A stretch of DNA of 64,000 bases, taken from positions 326,195 through 390,194 of the forward strand of contig NZ_LQMT02000005.1 in NCBI RefSeq assembly GCF_001620365.2. Reading direction: 5' to 3'. Below are positions 1 to 9,034 of the stretch, piece after piece. The notes under the pieces are model-generated. The model worked only from the letters and a program-made list of their open reading frames with translations, ran no database searches and was not told the origin of the DNA. The first letter of the stretch is position 1, and every line of letters starts with the position of its first letter. The translations under genes were made by a program, and so were the position numbers. This stretch comes from Amycolatopsis keratiniphila subsp. keratiniphila. GTDB lineage: Bacteria; Actinomycetota; Actinomycetes; Mycobacteriales; Pseudonocardiaceae.

Positions 1-1137
1 CTGATGCGGTTCGTGCCGCGCAGTGTCATGGTCGGGTTCGTCAACGCGCTGGCGATCCTGATCTTCCTGGCGCAGGTCCCGGAGCTGATCGACGTGCCGT
101 GGCCGGTCTATCCGTTGTTCTCGGGCGGGCTCGTGCTGATGGTGCTGTTCCCGAAGCTCACCAAGGTGATTCCCGCGCCGCTGGTGTCCATTGTGGCCTT
201 GACCGCGCTGACCATCGCCGCAGGGATCGCGGTCCCGACCGTGGGGGACAAGGGATCGCTGCCGTCCTCGCTGCCGGTGCCAGGCATCCCCGGCGTCCCG
301 TTCACCTTCGACACGCTCGCGCTGATCGCCCCCTACGCGCTCGCGTTCGCCCTGGTGGGGCTGATGGAATCGCTGATGACCGCGAAGCTGGTCGACGACA
401 TCACCGACACTCACTCCAACAAGACCCGTGAGGCCATCGGACAAGGCGTCGCCAACATCGTCACGGGCTTCTTCGGCGGCATGGGCGGCTGCGCGATGAT
501 CGGCCAGACCATGATCAACGTCAAGACCGCAGGCGCCCGGACCCGGCTTTCGACGTTCCTGGCCGGAACCTTCCTGATGATCCTGTGCATCGCCTTCGGC
601 CCGCTGGTTTCGCAGATCCCGATGGCCGCGCTGGTCGCCGTCATGGTGCTCGTGGCCTTCAGCACGTTCGACTGGCACAGCATCGCTCCCGCCACGCTGA
701 AGCGGATGCCGGCGGGCGAGATCATCGTCATGGTCGTCACCGTCGCCGTCGTGGTGGCCACCGACAACCTCGCCATCGGAGTGGTCGTCGGCTCGATCAC
801 CGCCATGGTGATCTTCGCCCGCCGGGTCGCGCATCTGGTCGACGTCACCGCCGTGGTCGATCCCGACGGCACCCAGGTCGTCTACGCCGTCACCGGAGAG
901 CTGTTCTTCGCCTCCAGCAACGACTTGGTCTACCAGTTCGACTACGCGAACGACCCGGACAAGGTCGTCATCGACCTCACCGACGCCCACATCTGGGACG
1001 CCTCCACCGTCGCCGCCCTCGACGCGATCACCACCAAATACGCGTCACGGGGCAAAACCGTCGAGATCGTCGGACTGAACAAGCACAGCGCCCGCATGCA
1101 CGGAAAGCTCTCCGGCGAACTCACCGGCAGCCACTGA
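1..1137 (+). CDS. SulP family anion transporter, C-terminal part (5' end outside window)
   Basis: The open frame enters from the left edge, so the true start and first membrane helices are missing; 378 residues are visible. The visible part has a run of hydrophobic helices, then a cytoplasmic STAS domain from about residue 290 (core IDLTDAHIWDASTVAALD), the architecture of SulP (SLC26) permeases that move sulfate, bicarbonate or dicarboxylates across the inner membrane. Substrate cannot be told. The gene converges on the MFS gene that follows and shows no operon partner in the window. Confidence 0.88.
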   Translation: MMRFVPRSVMVGFVNALAILIFLAQVPELIDVPWPVYPLFSGGLVLMVLFPKLTKVIPAPLVSIVALTALTIAAGIAVPTVGDKGSLPSSLPVPGIPGVPFTFDTLALIAPYALAFALVGLMESLMTAKLVDDITDTHSNKTREAIGQGVANIVTGFFGGMGGCAMIGQTMINVKTAGARTRLSTFLAGTFLMILCIAFGPLVSQIPMAALVAVMVLVAFSTFDWHSIAPATLKRMPAGEIIVMVVTVAVVVATDNLAIGVVVGSITAMVIFARRVAHLVDVTAVVDPDGTQVVYAVTGELFFASSNDLVYQFDYANDPDKVVIDLTDAHIWDASTVAALDAITTKYASRGKTVEIVGLNKHSARMHGKLSGELTGSH

Positions 1138-1310
1138 CACGGCTAGGCTGGTGCGCGAGGACCGGCGAAGCGGTTCGGCGACCCCACGTCCTCGGGCAAC
1201 ACTGTTGCTCATCCGCGCCGGAAACGTCGCTCTCACAGTCTTTCCTCATCCGCCGGACAGGCATTGAGTCGATACCGGACCAACCGGACATGTAACTGAA
1301 TTTCCGGGCA

Positions 1311-2687
1311 TCAGGTGGTGGGGCGGGCGGCGAGCAGTGTGATGAACCCCGTCAGCACCAGGATCGAGAGAGTTACGGCTCCGGTGTGGAATCCACCGAG
1401 GCCGCCGCCTGTCAGACTCCAGGCCATCGCGGCGGCCGCCGGGCCGATCGTGCTGCCGAGGGTGCGCCCGAGATTGGCGACACCGCCCGCCGTGCCGGTC
1501 TGGTCGGGTGGTGCCGCGGCGAGGATCAGCGCCATGATCGGCGAGTTGGCCAGCGCCATCCCGACCCCGATCACGACCATCCGCCAACTCAGACCGCCCA
1601 CATCGGTTTCGCCGTCCAGGCTGAGCATGGTCAGCATTCCCGCCACCGTGATCGTCACGCCGACCGCCGCGACCGGCCGCGCCCCACACCGATCGGCCAG
1701 CACACCCGCCAGCGGCGACACGATCGAGGCGGTCGCGACGAAGACCAGCATCGCCACGCTCAGCACCTCCGATCCACGCCGCCAAACATCGGAGATCAGG
1801 AACGGCAGCGAGAACCCCACCAAACCGCCGGCCGAGGCCATCGTCATCAGGGATACCACCGGGAAGCCGAACGTCCGCCGCCACACCAAGGCGAGCACCG
1901 GACGGGAACTACGCAACCGGCACCACCACGCGGCGGCGGCGACGGCGACCACGGCGAGCCCGGCCCCGAGCCACCACCGGGCCGCGCTTTGTTCCACGGC
2001 CAGCAATCCCGCGGTGATCGCCATCCCGACCAAGGCGGCATCGGCCAGCAAGGACCGGTCGGGCATCGGCAGCGAGCGGCCCCCGAGTTCCGGATCGCGG
2101 GGGAGGACCAGGCGGCCGAGGCCGAGCAGCACCAGTAGTAGCGGCACCTTCGCCACGAACAGCCCACGCCATCCCGCGACCTCGGCGACCAGCCCGCCCA
2201 GCGGAGCGACCGCCATGCTGCCGATCATCATCACCGTGGCGATCACGCTCAACGCGCGGCCCCGCTGATCCTCCTGCACCGTCGCCGTCACCAACGGCAG
2301 ATACACCGCCAGGTACACCGCCGCCGCTAATCCCTGCAGAGCCCTGTTCGTCAGCACGAGCCACCACCACGGCGCCACCGCCGACACCGCCCCGGTCACG
2401 CCGATCGCTGCGAGCGACAGCAGGAAGACCTGCTGTGGCGCGGCCCGGTCGACCCACCGTCCGGCCGGAATCGCCAACGCCGCCATCGGCAAGGCGTACG
2501 CCAGCAACACCCACGCCGTCGCTCCGGCACCGATACCGAACTCGGTGCCGACCAGGGGAAGGGCGAATCCGGCCAGGCTGACTTCGCTGCCCACGATCAA
2601 CGATGCCACCGCCAGCAACCCCACCGCGCCCCAGCGGGTGCGCACACCGACGTCGGACGCTTTCCCGATCCCCAGCCCTGACCCCAT
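1311..2687 (-). CDS. MFS drug-efflux-type transporter
   Basis: A 458-residue hydrophobic protein with about 14 predicted membrane helices, including the MFS loop 2-3 region (PAGRWVDRAAPQQVF). This suggests a DHA2 (EmrB/QacA-like) proton antiporter exporting small toxic molecules. The frame extends to 2750 but that would overlap the divergent TetR gene; the ATG at 2687 starts just before the hydrophobic region and is preferred (a GTG at 2693 is also possible). It is divergent from the TetR gene at 2749 with an inverted repeat between them, the usual layout of a repressor-controlled efflux pump. Substrate is unknown; it could serve the neighbouring polyketide cluster. Confidence 0.85.
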   Translation of the reverse strand: MGSGLGIGKASDVGVRTRWGAVGLLAVASLIVGSEVSLAGFALPLVGTEFGIGAGATAWVLLAYALPMAALAIPAGRWVDRAAPQQVFLLSLAAIGVTGAVSAVAPWWWLVLTNRALQGLAAAVYLAVYLPLVTATVQEDQRGRALSVIATVMMIGSMAVAPLGGLVAEVAGWRGLFVAKVPLLLVLLGLGRLVLPRDPELGGRSLPMPDRSLLADAALVGMAITAGLLAVEQSAARWWLGAGLAVVAVAAAAWWCRLRSSRPVLALVWRRTFGFPVVSLMTMASAGGLVGFSLPFLISDVWRRGSEVLSVAMLVFVATASIVSPLAGVLADRCGARPVAAVGVTITVAGMLTMLSLDGETDVGGLSWRMVVIGVGMALANSPIMALILAAAPPDQTGTAGGVANLGRTLGSTIGPAAAAMAWSLTGGGLGGFHTGAVTLSILVLTGFITLLAARPTT

Positions 2688-2695
2688 GGTCACCA

Positions 2696-2739
2696 AAGTA
2701 CAATCACCATAGCAAGTTTGTACAACGGTGATTGCACTT
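2696..2739. promoter_or_regulatory. Inverted repeat in the MFS/TetR divergent promoter (probable TetR operator)
   Basis: Arms AAGTACAATCACC (2696-2708) and GGTGATTGCACTT (2727-2739) are reverse complements with one mismatch and flank an 18-bp centre that holds the palindrome TTGTACAA (2718-2725). It lies between the start codons of the divergent MFS and TetR genes, where a TetR-family repressor normally binds to control both. Confidence 0.7.
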
Positions 2740-2748
2740 CGAGGAGTC

Positions 2749-3411
2749 ATGGCTGATCACGACCGGGCAGTGCCACCCACGCGGGGGTGTGTTGCCAAAC
2801 GCGAGTCGATCCTCAGCGCCGCGCGCACCGTGTTCGGTCGCGACGGCTACCTTCGCGCAAGTATCGAGACCATCGCCGGCGAGGCGGGGGTATCCACCCG
2901 CACGATCTACAACCACTTCGACGGCAAGGAGAACCTCTTCGCCATCGTGATTGAGGACAGCGCGCGTCAGGTGACCACCGCGCTCACCGAGCTCATGCAA
3001 CGCCATCTCGACCAGGTGACGGACCTGCAGTCCGCTCTCGTCGACCTCGGCACTGACTGGGTCACGCCGCGGCGGGAGTTCGCGGACCACTTCGCCATGG
3101 TCCGCCATCTCGCCGCCGAAGCCGCCAGCCTTCCCGATGCCCTGCTCGCCACCTGGCACGACAACGGCCCCAGCCGGGCTGAAGATGCCCTCGCACGTCA
3201 CTTCCAGCATCTGGCGGACCGCCGCCTGCTCCAGCTCGACAACGCGCAGCGCGCCGCGAACCACTACATCTGGCTCGTCCTCGGTGAAGTCAACAGCCGT
3301 ACCCAGACCGGACTTCCGCCGCTGGGGGTTGCCGAAAAGAAGGAACTCATCGCCGCCGGAGTGCACGCCTTCCTCTACGGCTATTCGCCACGAAGCTCCG
3401 CTCCGGCGTGA
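2749..3411 (+). CDS. TetR family transcriptional regulator
   Basis: A 220-residue protein with an N-terminal TetR helix-turn-helix (about residues 15-60; ILSAARTVFGRDGYLRAS, then GVSTRTIYNHFDGKENLF) and an all-helical ligand-binding C-terminus. It probably represses the divergent MFS gene in response to a small molecule. The ATG at 2749 follows GAGGAG at very short spacing; an in-frame GTG at 2728 lies inside the operator repeat and has no ribosome site, so it is less likely. Confidence 0.88.
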   Translation: MADHDRAVPPTRGCVAKRESILSAARTVFGRDGYLRASIETIAGEAGVSTRTIYNHFDGKENLFAIVIEDSARQVTTALTELMQRHLDQVTDLQSALVDLGTDWVTPRREFADHFAMVRHLAAEAASLPDALLATWHDNGPSRAEDALARHFQHLADRRLLQLDNAQRAANHYIWLVLGEVNSRTQTGLPPLGVAEKKELIAAGVHAFLYGYSPRSSAPA

Positions 3412-3471
3412 CACGAGTTCGGCTCGATCCTGATGCCGAGTATCGGCAGGAGGCGGACCCTGGGAGGGCGA

Positions 3472-5067
3472 ATGGAACCGGACACCTTGACCGCTGCCGA
3501 TCTCCGGACCCCAGAGGGGATGCCGTCACGACTCGCGGAACTGGCGATGATCCGTGAACGAGTGGCCGCCGGGCCGAGCTCCAAGGCCACTATCGCTCAC
3601 CGTGAGAAGGGCAAGCTCACTGCTCGGCAGCGGTTGGAACTGCTGTTCGACGTGGGTTCGTTCCACGAGGTCGAGGCGTTGCGCCGGCACCGGGCCACCG
3701 GCTTCGGATTGGAGAACCGGCGTCCGTACACCGACGGAGTCGTCACAGGCTGGGGACTGGTGAACGGCCGTTCGGTGTTCGCATACGCCCACGACTTCCG
3801 CATCTTCGGCGGATCCCTCGGTGAGGCACACGCGGAGAAGATCCACAAGGTGATGGACATGGCCGAGTCCGCGGGTGCGCCGATCGTGGCGTTGTGCGAC
3901 GGTGCGGGCGCGAGGATCCAGGAGGGGGTGGCCGCACTGGCGGGATACGGTGGCATCTTCCAGCGCAACGTCCGTCTTTCCGGTGTTGTCCCGCAGTTGA
4001 GCGTGATGGTGGGGCCGTGTGCTGGTGGGGCCGCGTACTCGCCGGCCTTGTCGGACTTCGTGTTCATGGTGCGAGGGCTCTCGCAGATGTTCATTACCGG
4101 ACCCGATGTCGTGGCATCGGTGACTGGGGAGGCGGTAAGCCATGAGGAACTGGGCGGCGCGGACGCGCACGCGTCGCGGTCCGGGGTCGCCGCGTTCACG
4201 TACGACGACGAGGAGACGTGCCTGTCCGACGTCCGTTTCCTGTTGTCCATGTTGCCTTCGAACAACCGTGAGCTACCGCCGGCGGACGAGGCATCCGGCG
4301 ATCCGGCCGATCGATGCGTGGACCGATTGCGCGATCTCGTCCCGACTGATCAGACCGTCGCCTACGATGTACGGGATGTCGTCGAGGAGATCGTGGACCA
4401 CGGCGACTACTTCGAGGTACACGAAGTTTGGGCTCGCAATGTGGTGTGCGCGTTGGCCAGGCTGGGTGGGCAGGTCGTTGGCATCGTCGCGAACCAGCCG
4501 GCCCACCTGGCGGGTGCGCTCGACATCAACGCGTCGGAAAAGGCCGCTCGGTTCGTCCAGTTCTGCGACTCGTTCAACATCCCGCTCGTGTCCATTGTGG
4601 ATGTACCGGGGTTCTTACCCGGTGTGGAGCAGGAACATCAAGGGATCATCCGACACGGTGCCAAGTTGCTGTACGCCTACTGCAACGCGACGGTGCCGCG
4701 CATCCAGCTCATTGTCCGCAAGGCTTACGGTGGTGCTTACATCGTCATGGACTCGCGTTCGGTGGGTGCCGATCTTTCGCTGGCCTGGCCGACGAACGAG
4801 ATCGCGGTCATGGGCGCCCAGGGCGCGGCGGAGGTGATCTTCCGCAGGGAGATCGCAGCGGCCGCGGTCCCGGAGACGGTCCGTCAGATGCGGATCGCCG
4901 AGTATCGGGCGGAGCTGATGCATCCATACCACGCGGCGGAGCGCGGACTCGTGGACGACGTCATCGACCCGGCGCAAACGCGCGTGAAGCTGATCAGCGG
5001 GCTGCGAATGCTTCAGCGGAAGCATCGCCCGTTGCCTGCGCGCAAGCACGGGAACCAGCCGCAGTGA
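3472..5067 (+). CDS. Acyl-CoA carboxylase beta (carboxyltransferase) subunit, PccB/AccD type
   Basis: A 531-residue carboxyltransferase that moves CO2 from biotin to acetyl- or propionyl-CoA, making malonyl- or methylmalonyl-CoA. The two crotonase-type halves are visible, with DGAGARIQEGVAAL, GPCAGGAAYSPAL and the C-terminal FNIPLVSIVDVPGFLPG and RKAYGGAY. The ATG at 3472 follows GGGAGGG; the upstream extension to 3433 has no ribosome site. The stop overlaps the epsilon-subunit start by one base. No biotinylated alpha subunit lies in the window, so a shared one elsewhere must be used. Likely role: extender supply for the polyketide synthase. Codon 382 (4615-4617) is a rare TTA. Confidence 0.92.
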   Translation: MEPDTLTAADLRTPEGMPSRLAELAMIRERVAAGPSSKATIAHREKGKLTARQRLELLFDVGSFHEVEALRRHRATGFGLENRRPYTDGVVTGWGLVNGRSVFAYAHDFRIFGGSLGEAHAEKIHKVMDMAESAGAPIVALCDGAGARIQEGVAALAGYGGIFQRNVRLSGVVPQLSVMVGPCAGGAAYSPALSDFVFMVRGLSQMFITGPDVVASVTGEAVSHEELGGADAHASRSGVAAFTYDDEETCLSDVRFLLSMLPSNNRELPPADEASGDPADRCVDRLRDLVPTDQTVAYDVRDVVEEIVDHGDYFEVHEVWARNVVCALARLGGQVVGIVANQPAHLAGALDINASEKAARFVQFCDSFNIPLVSIVDVPGFLPGVEQEHQGIIRHGAKLLYAYCNATVPRIQLIVRKAYGGAYIVMDSRSVGADLSLAWPTNEIAVMGAQGAAEVIFRREIAAAAVPETVRQMRIAEYRAELMHPYHAAERGLVDDVIDPAQTRVKLISGLRMLQRKHRPLPARKHGNQPQ

Positions 5068-5258
5068 TGCCGGATATCCGGGTGGTCAAGGGCAACCCCA
5101 GCGACCATGATGTCGCGGCGCTTGTCGCGACGCTGCTTCTGGTGGGGAGTGGTGCTCGGCAACCCCGGCCGCATCGGGCGCCGTGGCCGCGCGCCGCCGC
5201 CGAATATCTATCGCCGCGATCGTGGACCACCGCGGACGGCAGCGAATCCGTACGGTGA
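5067..5258 (+). CDS. accE: Acyl-CoA carboxylase epsilon subunit
   Basis: A 63-residue protein whose start (MPDIRVVKGNPSDHDVAALV) and C-terminal Trp-containing segment (SPRSWTTADG) match the small actinobacterial epsilon subunits that bind the beta subunit and stimulate the carboxylase complex. Its ATG shares one base with the upstream TGA, so translation is coupled to the carboxyltransferase gene. The family is known only next to such beta subunits, which supports the call despite the small size. Confidence 0.85.
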   Translation: MPDIRVVKGNPSDHDVAALVATLLLVGSGARQPRPHRAPWPRAAAEYLSPRSWTTADGSESVR

Positions 5259-5315
5259 CCGAGCAGCCCGCTCCGGCATGACGAGGGGGCGGGAGCACGG
5301 TGGACAACCGGCCGC

Positions 5316-7535
5316 TCAGCGGAGGAGTTTGTCCGGCGTGATCGGGAGATCCCTGACGCGCTTGCCGGTGGCATGGAATACGGCGTTGGCGACTGCTGGT
5401 GCGACGCCGATGGCGCACACTTCGCCCAAACCCTTGGCGCCGACGGGATGTGCGACGGTGTCGGGGATATCGATGAATAGGGGCGTGATCTCTCCGACGT
5501 CGGCGTTCACAGGCACGTGGTAATCCGTCAGGCCCGGATTGAGGAGTCTGTCCGAGTCCGGGTCCAAGTCCAAGGACTCCATGAGGGCTCCGCCGATGGC
5601 GAAGATGATCCCGCCTCGTGCCTGGCTGGTGGCGGTTTTGGTGTTCAGCACCCGCCCGCAGTCGAATACGCCGACGTGTCGAACGACTCTGACGCGAGGC
5701 AACCTGGTGTCGATCCGAACCTCGGTGAAGTGAGCCGCGAAGGCAGCGGCCGCGAACGGCGCTGTTTCGGCCGAACGGGGCGCGTACTCGCCGCGCATGC
5801 TGACCGTCGCGATGTTGTTGCGACGCAGAATTTTCGAGTACGGCTCGAGGCGGCATGGCTCCGTGAGCCCGACGAGCCCGCCCTCGCGGCATTCGACGGC
5901 ATCCGCGTGCAGGCCATAGAAGGGCGAGCGGGGATCGTGGAGCGCGATCCGAAGGACCTCGTCGCGTACCTTCTCCGCAGCGATTCGTACCGCGCTGCCG
6001 GTGTTGCCTGACGTCATCGAACCGAAGGTCGGCGCACCGGCAGGAAGCCGGGTGTCTCCGCCGTGCACGCGGACGGCTTTCGGACGAACACCGACTACCG
6101 AGGCCGCGATCTGCGCCATGGTGGTGAGAGTCCCGCCGCCGATCTCCTGAGTCCCGGTGTACACGTCGACGGTGCCATCGGCGGTGAGCACGACCCGCGC
6201 CGATGCCGCTCTATGCCGCTCTTCGTGCACGCCGACGGCCATTCCGAAACCCACGAGGTCGTGACCGAGCCGCATGGATCCCGGCTCCGGGGTCCTGCGG
6301 TCCCAACCGAACGCGGCCGCACCGCGTTCGTAACACCGCAGTAGATGATTGGCGCTCCACGGTTTTCCCGTGTGCGGGTGAACGGAAGAGTGATTCCGAC
6401 GGCGCAGTTCGAGTGGGTCGACGCGCAGTTGCGCGGCGAGTTCGTCCAGTGCGCACTCGACGGCGAACCGGCCTGGCGTGTCTCCTGGTGCGCGCATGAC
6501 TGTGGATGTACCGACGTAGATTCTCCGTACCTGGGTCTGCGCGGCCAGGTGGGAGAACGCGTAGGGCACGAGTCCTGCTTGGATGGTCGGCTCCTGCCGG
6601 TCCACTGTGTGCGACGTGGTGTTGACGCTGTCATGGATGACCGCGGTCAGCCGGCCGTCACGACGTGCGCCCAGCCGGATGCGCTGCCAGGTCGCCGGCA
6701 TGTGTCCGGTGGACGTGAACGCCTGCTTACGTGTGATGGTCAGCCGCACCGGCCTGCCGACTACGCGACTCGCTAGCGCGGCCAGCAGAGTGTGCGGCCA
6801 CAGGAAGGTCTTGCCACCGAAAGCGCCGCCGACCACGGGTGCGATGACCCGGACGTCCTCGGGTGCCAGTCCGAACGCCGCCGCGACGGCGTCCCGGTGC
6901 AAGTGGACGGCCTGCGACGACTCGATCAGGGTGAGCTTGCCGTCCTCCCAGGAGGCGACGGTGGCCGAAGGTTCCATGGCGGCATGGGCTAGATGAGCCG
7001 TTCGGTATTCCACGTCGATCTGGTGGTCGGAGTGGGGCAGAGCCGTTTCGGCTTCACCCCGCCTGAACTCGACGGGGTAGCGGTCGGCGTACGGCCCGAC
7101 AGGCCGGTGCGGGGTGCCGGCGCTCACTCGCCGCGGCTCGTACTCGACGACGACGCGCTCGGCTGCCTCCGCCGCCTGCTCGGCCGTGTCCGCTATGGCT
7201 AGCGCCACACATTGGCCGCCGAAATGGACTTGATCGTCTTCGAGTGGAAGGCGAGTGTCGCAGTAGTAGGGCACCGGCGGTCTGGCAATCCACGGCGGAC
7301 GGTTGAGGTGGCTCAGCACAGCCAGCACGCCGTCACCGGTCTCCGCTTCGTTCGTTTGCAGGCTGCGAATACGTCCCGACGAGATGGTGCTGCCGAGCAT
7401 GACGGCGTACGCCGCCCCTGCTGGCGCGACATCCCCTGTATAGGTGGCTCGTCCAGTCACTTTGGCCAGCGCCTCGATCCGGTCAACCTCGGCTCCGATC
7501 GGGTCGCGCCGATCCAGCTCGTGTCCGGTCGTCAT
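5316..7535 (-). CDS. Aldehyde oxidase/xanthine dehydrogenase family, molybdopterin-binding large subunit
   Basis: A 739-residue catalytic subunit of a molybdenum hydroxylase, most like the PaoC/YagR class that oxidises aromatic aldehydes to acids. Visible signatures are VVGGAFGGKTF, VMRAPGDTPGRFAVE, GNTGSAVRIAAEKVRD and the C-terminal VGAKGLGEVCAIGVAPA, whose GLGE carries the catalytic glutamate. The frame extends upstream, but the ATG at 7535 overlaps the stop of the FAD subunit by 4 bp and starts the conserved region. It is the last gene of an operon beginning with the KS-alpha gene, so its substrate is probably a pathway aldehyde. It needs Mo-cofactor genes from elsewhere. Confidence 0.92.
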   Translation of the reverse strand: MTTGHELDRRDPIGAEVDRIEALAKVTGRATYTGDVAPAGAAYAVMLGSTISSGRIRSLQTNEAETGDGVLAVLSHLNRPPWIARPPVPYYCDTRLPLEDDQVHFGGQCVALAIADTAEQAAEAAERVVVEYEPRRVSAGTPHRPVGPYADRYPVEFRRGEAETALPHSDHQIDVEYRTAHLAHAAMEPSATVASWEDGKLTLIESSQAVHLHRDAVAAAFGLAPEDVRVIAPVVGGAFGGKTFLWPHTLLAALASRVVGRPVRLTITRKQAFTSTGHMPATWQRIRLGARRDGRLTAVIHDSVNTTSHTVDRQEPTIQAGLVPYAFSHLAAQTQVRRIYVGTSTVMRAPGDTPGRFAVECALDELAAQLRVDPLELRRRNHSSVHPHTGKPWSANHLLRCYERGAAAFGWDRRTPEPGSMRLGHDLVGFGMAVGVHEERHRAASARVVLTADGTVDVYTGTQEIGGGTLTTMAQIAASVVGVRPKAVRVHGGDTRLPAGAPTFGSMTSGNTGSAVRIAAEKVRDEVLRIALHDPRSPFYGLHADAVECREGGLVGLTEPCRLEPYSKILRRNNIATVSMRGEYAPRSAETAPFAAAAFAAHFTEVRIDTRLPRVRVVRHVGVFDCGRVLNTKTATSQARGGIIFAIGGALMESLDLDPDSDRLLNPGLTDYHVPVNADVGEITPLFIDIPDTVAHPVGAKGLGEVCAIGVAPAVANAVFHATGKRVRDLPITPDKLLR

Positions 7536-8512
7536 GATCGACCACCGAGGTCGGACAGCGCGCGATGCACAACCCGCTGTACAAGCTCGACTTTGTACTC
7601 GTTGCGGGTGGAGATGTCGACGCCGTGCGTCGCGGCCTTGGACGCGGCAGAGATCGCCTCGTCGTCGAGGGTGCGGCCGACGAGAGCCTCCTCGGCCTTC
7701 GATGCGGCCCACGGCAGCGGAGCCACACCGCCGAGCACGATGCGAGCCGACCGCACCACGCCCTCGGCGACATCGAGGGCCACGGCGGCCGAGGCGACTG
7801 CGAACGTGAACGACGCCCGATCACGGAACTTGACGTAGCGAGAGCGCCGAGCGCGAGGGCTCGTGGTCAGTTCGATGCTCGTGAGAAGGTCGGTCGGGTG
7901 CAGTTCTGTGGGCCGTTCCGGTGTGGTTCCCGGCGGCCGGTGCAGTCCGCGGGCCGGGATGCGCCGGATGCCGTCCTTGCCTTCGACGACGACTATCGCG
8001 TCCAGGGCTGCCAATGCGACCGCTAGATCCGAGGGGTGGACTGCCAGGCACGTGCGGGATGCGCCGAAGATCGCTGATCGCCGACGATCTCCGTGTAACG
8101 CAGCACATCCGCTGCCTGGGGCTCGGCGATTGCAGGCGAACTCGGGCTGGCGGTAATACGGGCATCGCGTGTGCTGAAGCAGGTTGCCGCCGAATGTCGC
8201 CATGTTGCGTATCTGCGGTGACGCCCCGGACGACAGGGCTTGGATCAAGGCAGGGAAGCGTTCCCGGAGTCTGCGGTCCGCCACGTTGTTCCGGGTCGTG
8301 GCGCCAATGTGCGTCGTGCCGTCGTCGTGGTGCCGGATCCCGTGTAAGCCGATGCCCGCGATGTCGACCAGCTGCGACGATCTGATGACTGCGTCCCGCA
8401 GCAGGGTAAGCACGTCGGTGCCCCCGGCTATCACCCGTGCGTTCGGGTGTTTCGTGAGGACGTCGAGGGCTTCTCGTATGGTGCTGGGCTGATGCAGGGT
8501 GAACGGCCGCAT
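7532..8512 (-). CDS. Molybdenum hydroxylase FAD-binding subunit with extra Cys-rich insertion (PaoB-like)
   Basis: A 326-residue CoxM/PaoB-type subunit that passes electrons from the FeS subunit through FAD. FAD-binding motifs IAGGTDVL and QIRNMATFGGNLLQ are present. An insertion with cysteines (TRCPYYR, FACNRR, GSGCAAL) resembles the segment that holds a [4Fe-4S] cluster in E. coli PaoB, which favours a PaoABC-type aldehyde oxidoreductase over xanthine dehydrogenase. The start lies 3 bp after the FeS-subunit stop and the stop overlaps the large-subunit start. A TTA codon occurs at codon 139 (8096-8098). Confidence 0.9.
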   Translation of the reverse strand: MRPFTLHQPSTIREALDVLTKHPNARVIAGGTDVLTLLRDAVIRSSQLVDIAGIGLHGIRHHDDGTTHIGATTRNNVADRRLRERFPALIQALSSGASPQIRNMATFGGNLLQHTRCPYYRQPEFACNRRAPGSGCAALHGDRRRSAIFGASRTCLAVHPSDLAVALAALDAIVVVEGKDGIRRIPARGLHRPPGTTPERPTELHPTDLLTSIELTTSPRARRSRYVKFRDRASFTFAVASAAVALDVAEGVVRSARIVLGGVAPLPWAASKAEEALVGRTLDDEAISAASKAATHGVDISTRNEYKVELVQRVVHRALSDLGGRS

Positions 8513-8515
8513 CGC

Positions 8516-9034
8516 TTAGCGTGCTCCTTTTGCGTCGGCGATCGCCGCACGAATGCCCGGGTAGGCCGCGCACCGGCACAGGTTCCCGCTCATCTGCTCC
8601 GGAATCTCGTTGACGTCGACATCGGGGTTCTCGGACAGCAGACCCACAGCGGAGACGATCTGGCCCGGCGTGCAGAATCCACATTGGAAGGCATCGTGCC
8701 GGATGAACGCGGCCTGCATCGGGTGCGGCTGGTCGCCGTGCGCCAGCCCTTCCACTGTGGTGATCTGCTCGCCGTCGTGCCGGGCGGCGATGGTGAGGCA
8801 GGCCAAGACCCGCTGGTTGCCGAGCAGAATCGTGCAGGCTCCGCATGCACCCTGGTCGCACCCTCGTTTCGTTCCGGTGAGTCCCAGTTGCGCGCGAAGC
8901 ACATCCAGCAGGCTCGCACGGGTGTCAACGGCGATCGTCCGCGGTTCACCGTTCACGACCAGCGTGACAGCACACGTGTCGGCGTGTCCGAGGGACGGTT
9001 CCTCGAGATCGATTGGTGTACCGCGGTTGCTCAT
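8516..9034 (-). CDS. Molybdenum hydroxylase [2Fe-2S] small subunit
   Basis: A 172-residue protein with two [2Fe-2S] domains: plant-ferredoxin-type cysteines C59, C64, C67 and C79 (GCDQGACGACTIL) and the helical domain cysteines C118, C121, C153 and C155 (QCGFCTPGQ, GNLCRCAAY). It transfers electrons from the Mo centre to FAD. The ATG at 9034 overlaps the stop of the acyltransferase gene by 4 bp; the longer frame to 9235 is a shadow. No Tat signal is seen, unlike E. coli PaoA, so the complex is probably cytoplasmic. Confidence 0.93.
   Translation of the reverse strand: MSNRGTPIDLEEPSLGHADTCAVTLVVNGEPRTIAVDTRASLLDVLRAQLGLTGTKRGCDQGACGACTILLGNQRVLACLTIAARHDGEQITTVEGLAHGDQPHPMQAAFIRHDAFQCGFCTPGQIVSAVGLLSENPDVDVNEIPEQMSGNLCRCAAYPGIRAAIADAKGAR

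Noticed and set aside
585..1295. Overlapping Arg/His-rich frame inside the SulP gene
   Set aside because: Alternative-frame artefact of high-GC coding sequence.
3413..3430. Possible SARP boxes before the carboxylase gene (ACGAGTT and TCGATCC at 11-bp period)
   Set aside because: Only one heptamer is a fair match and a third copy is missing; too weak to list as a site.
5316..9034. Molybdenum enzyme read as xanthine dehydrogenase for purine catabolism
   Set aside because: No purine genes nearby; the FAD subunit has a PaoB-like Cys insertion and the genes are coupled to the PKS.
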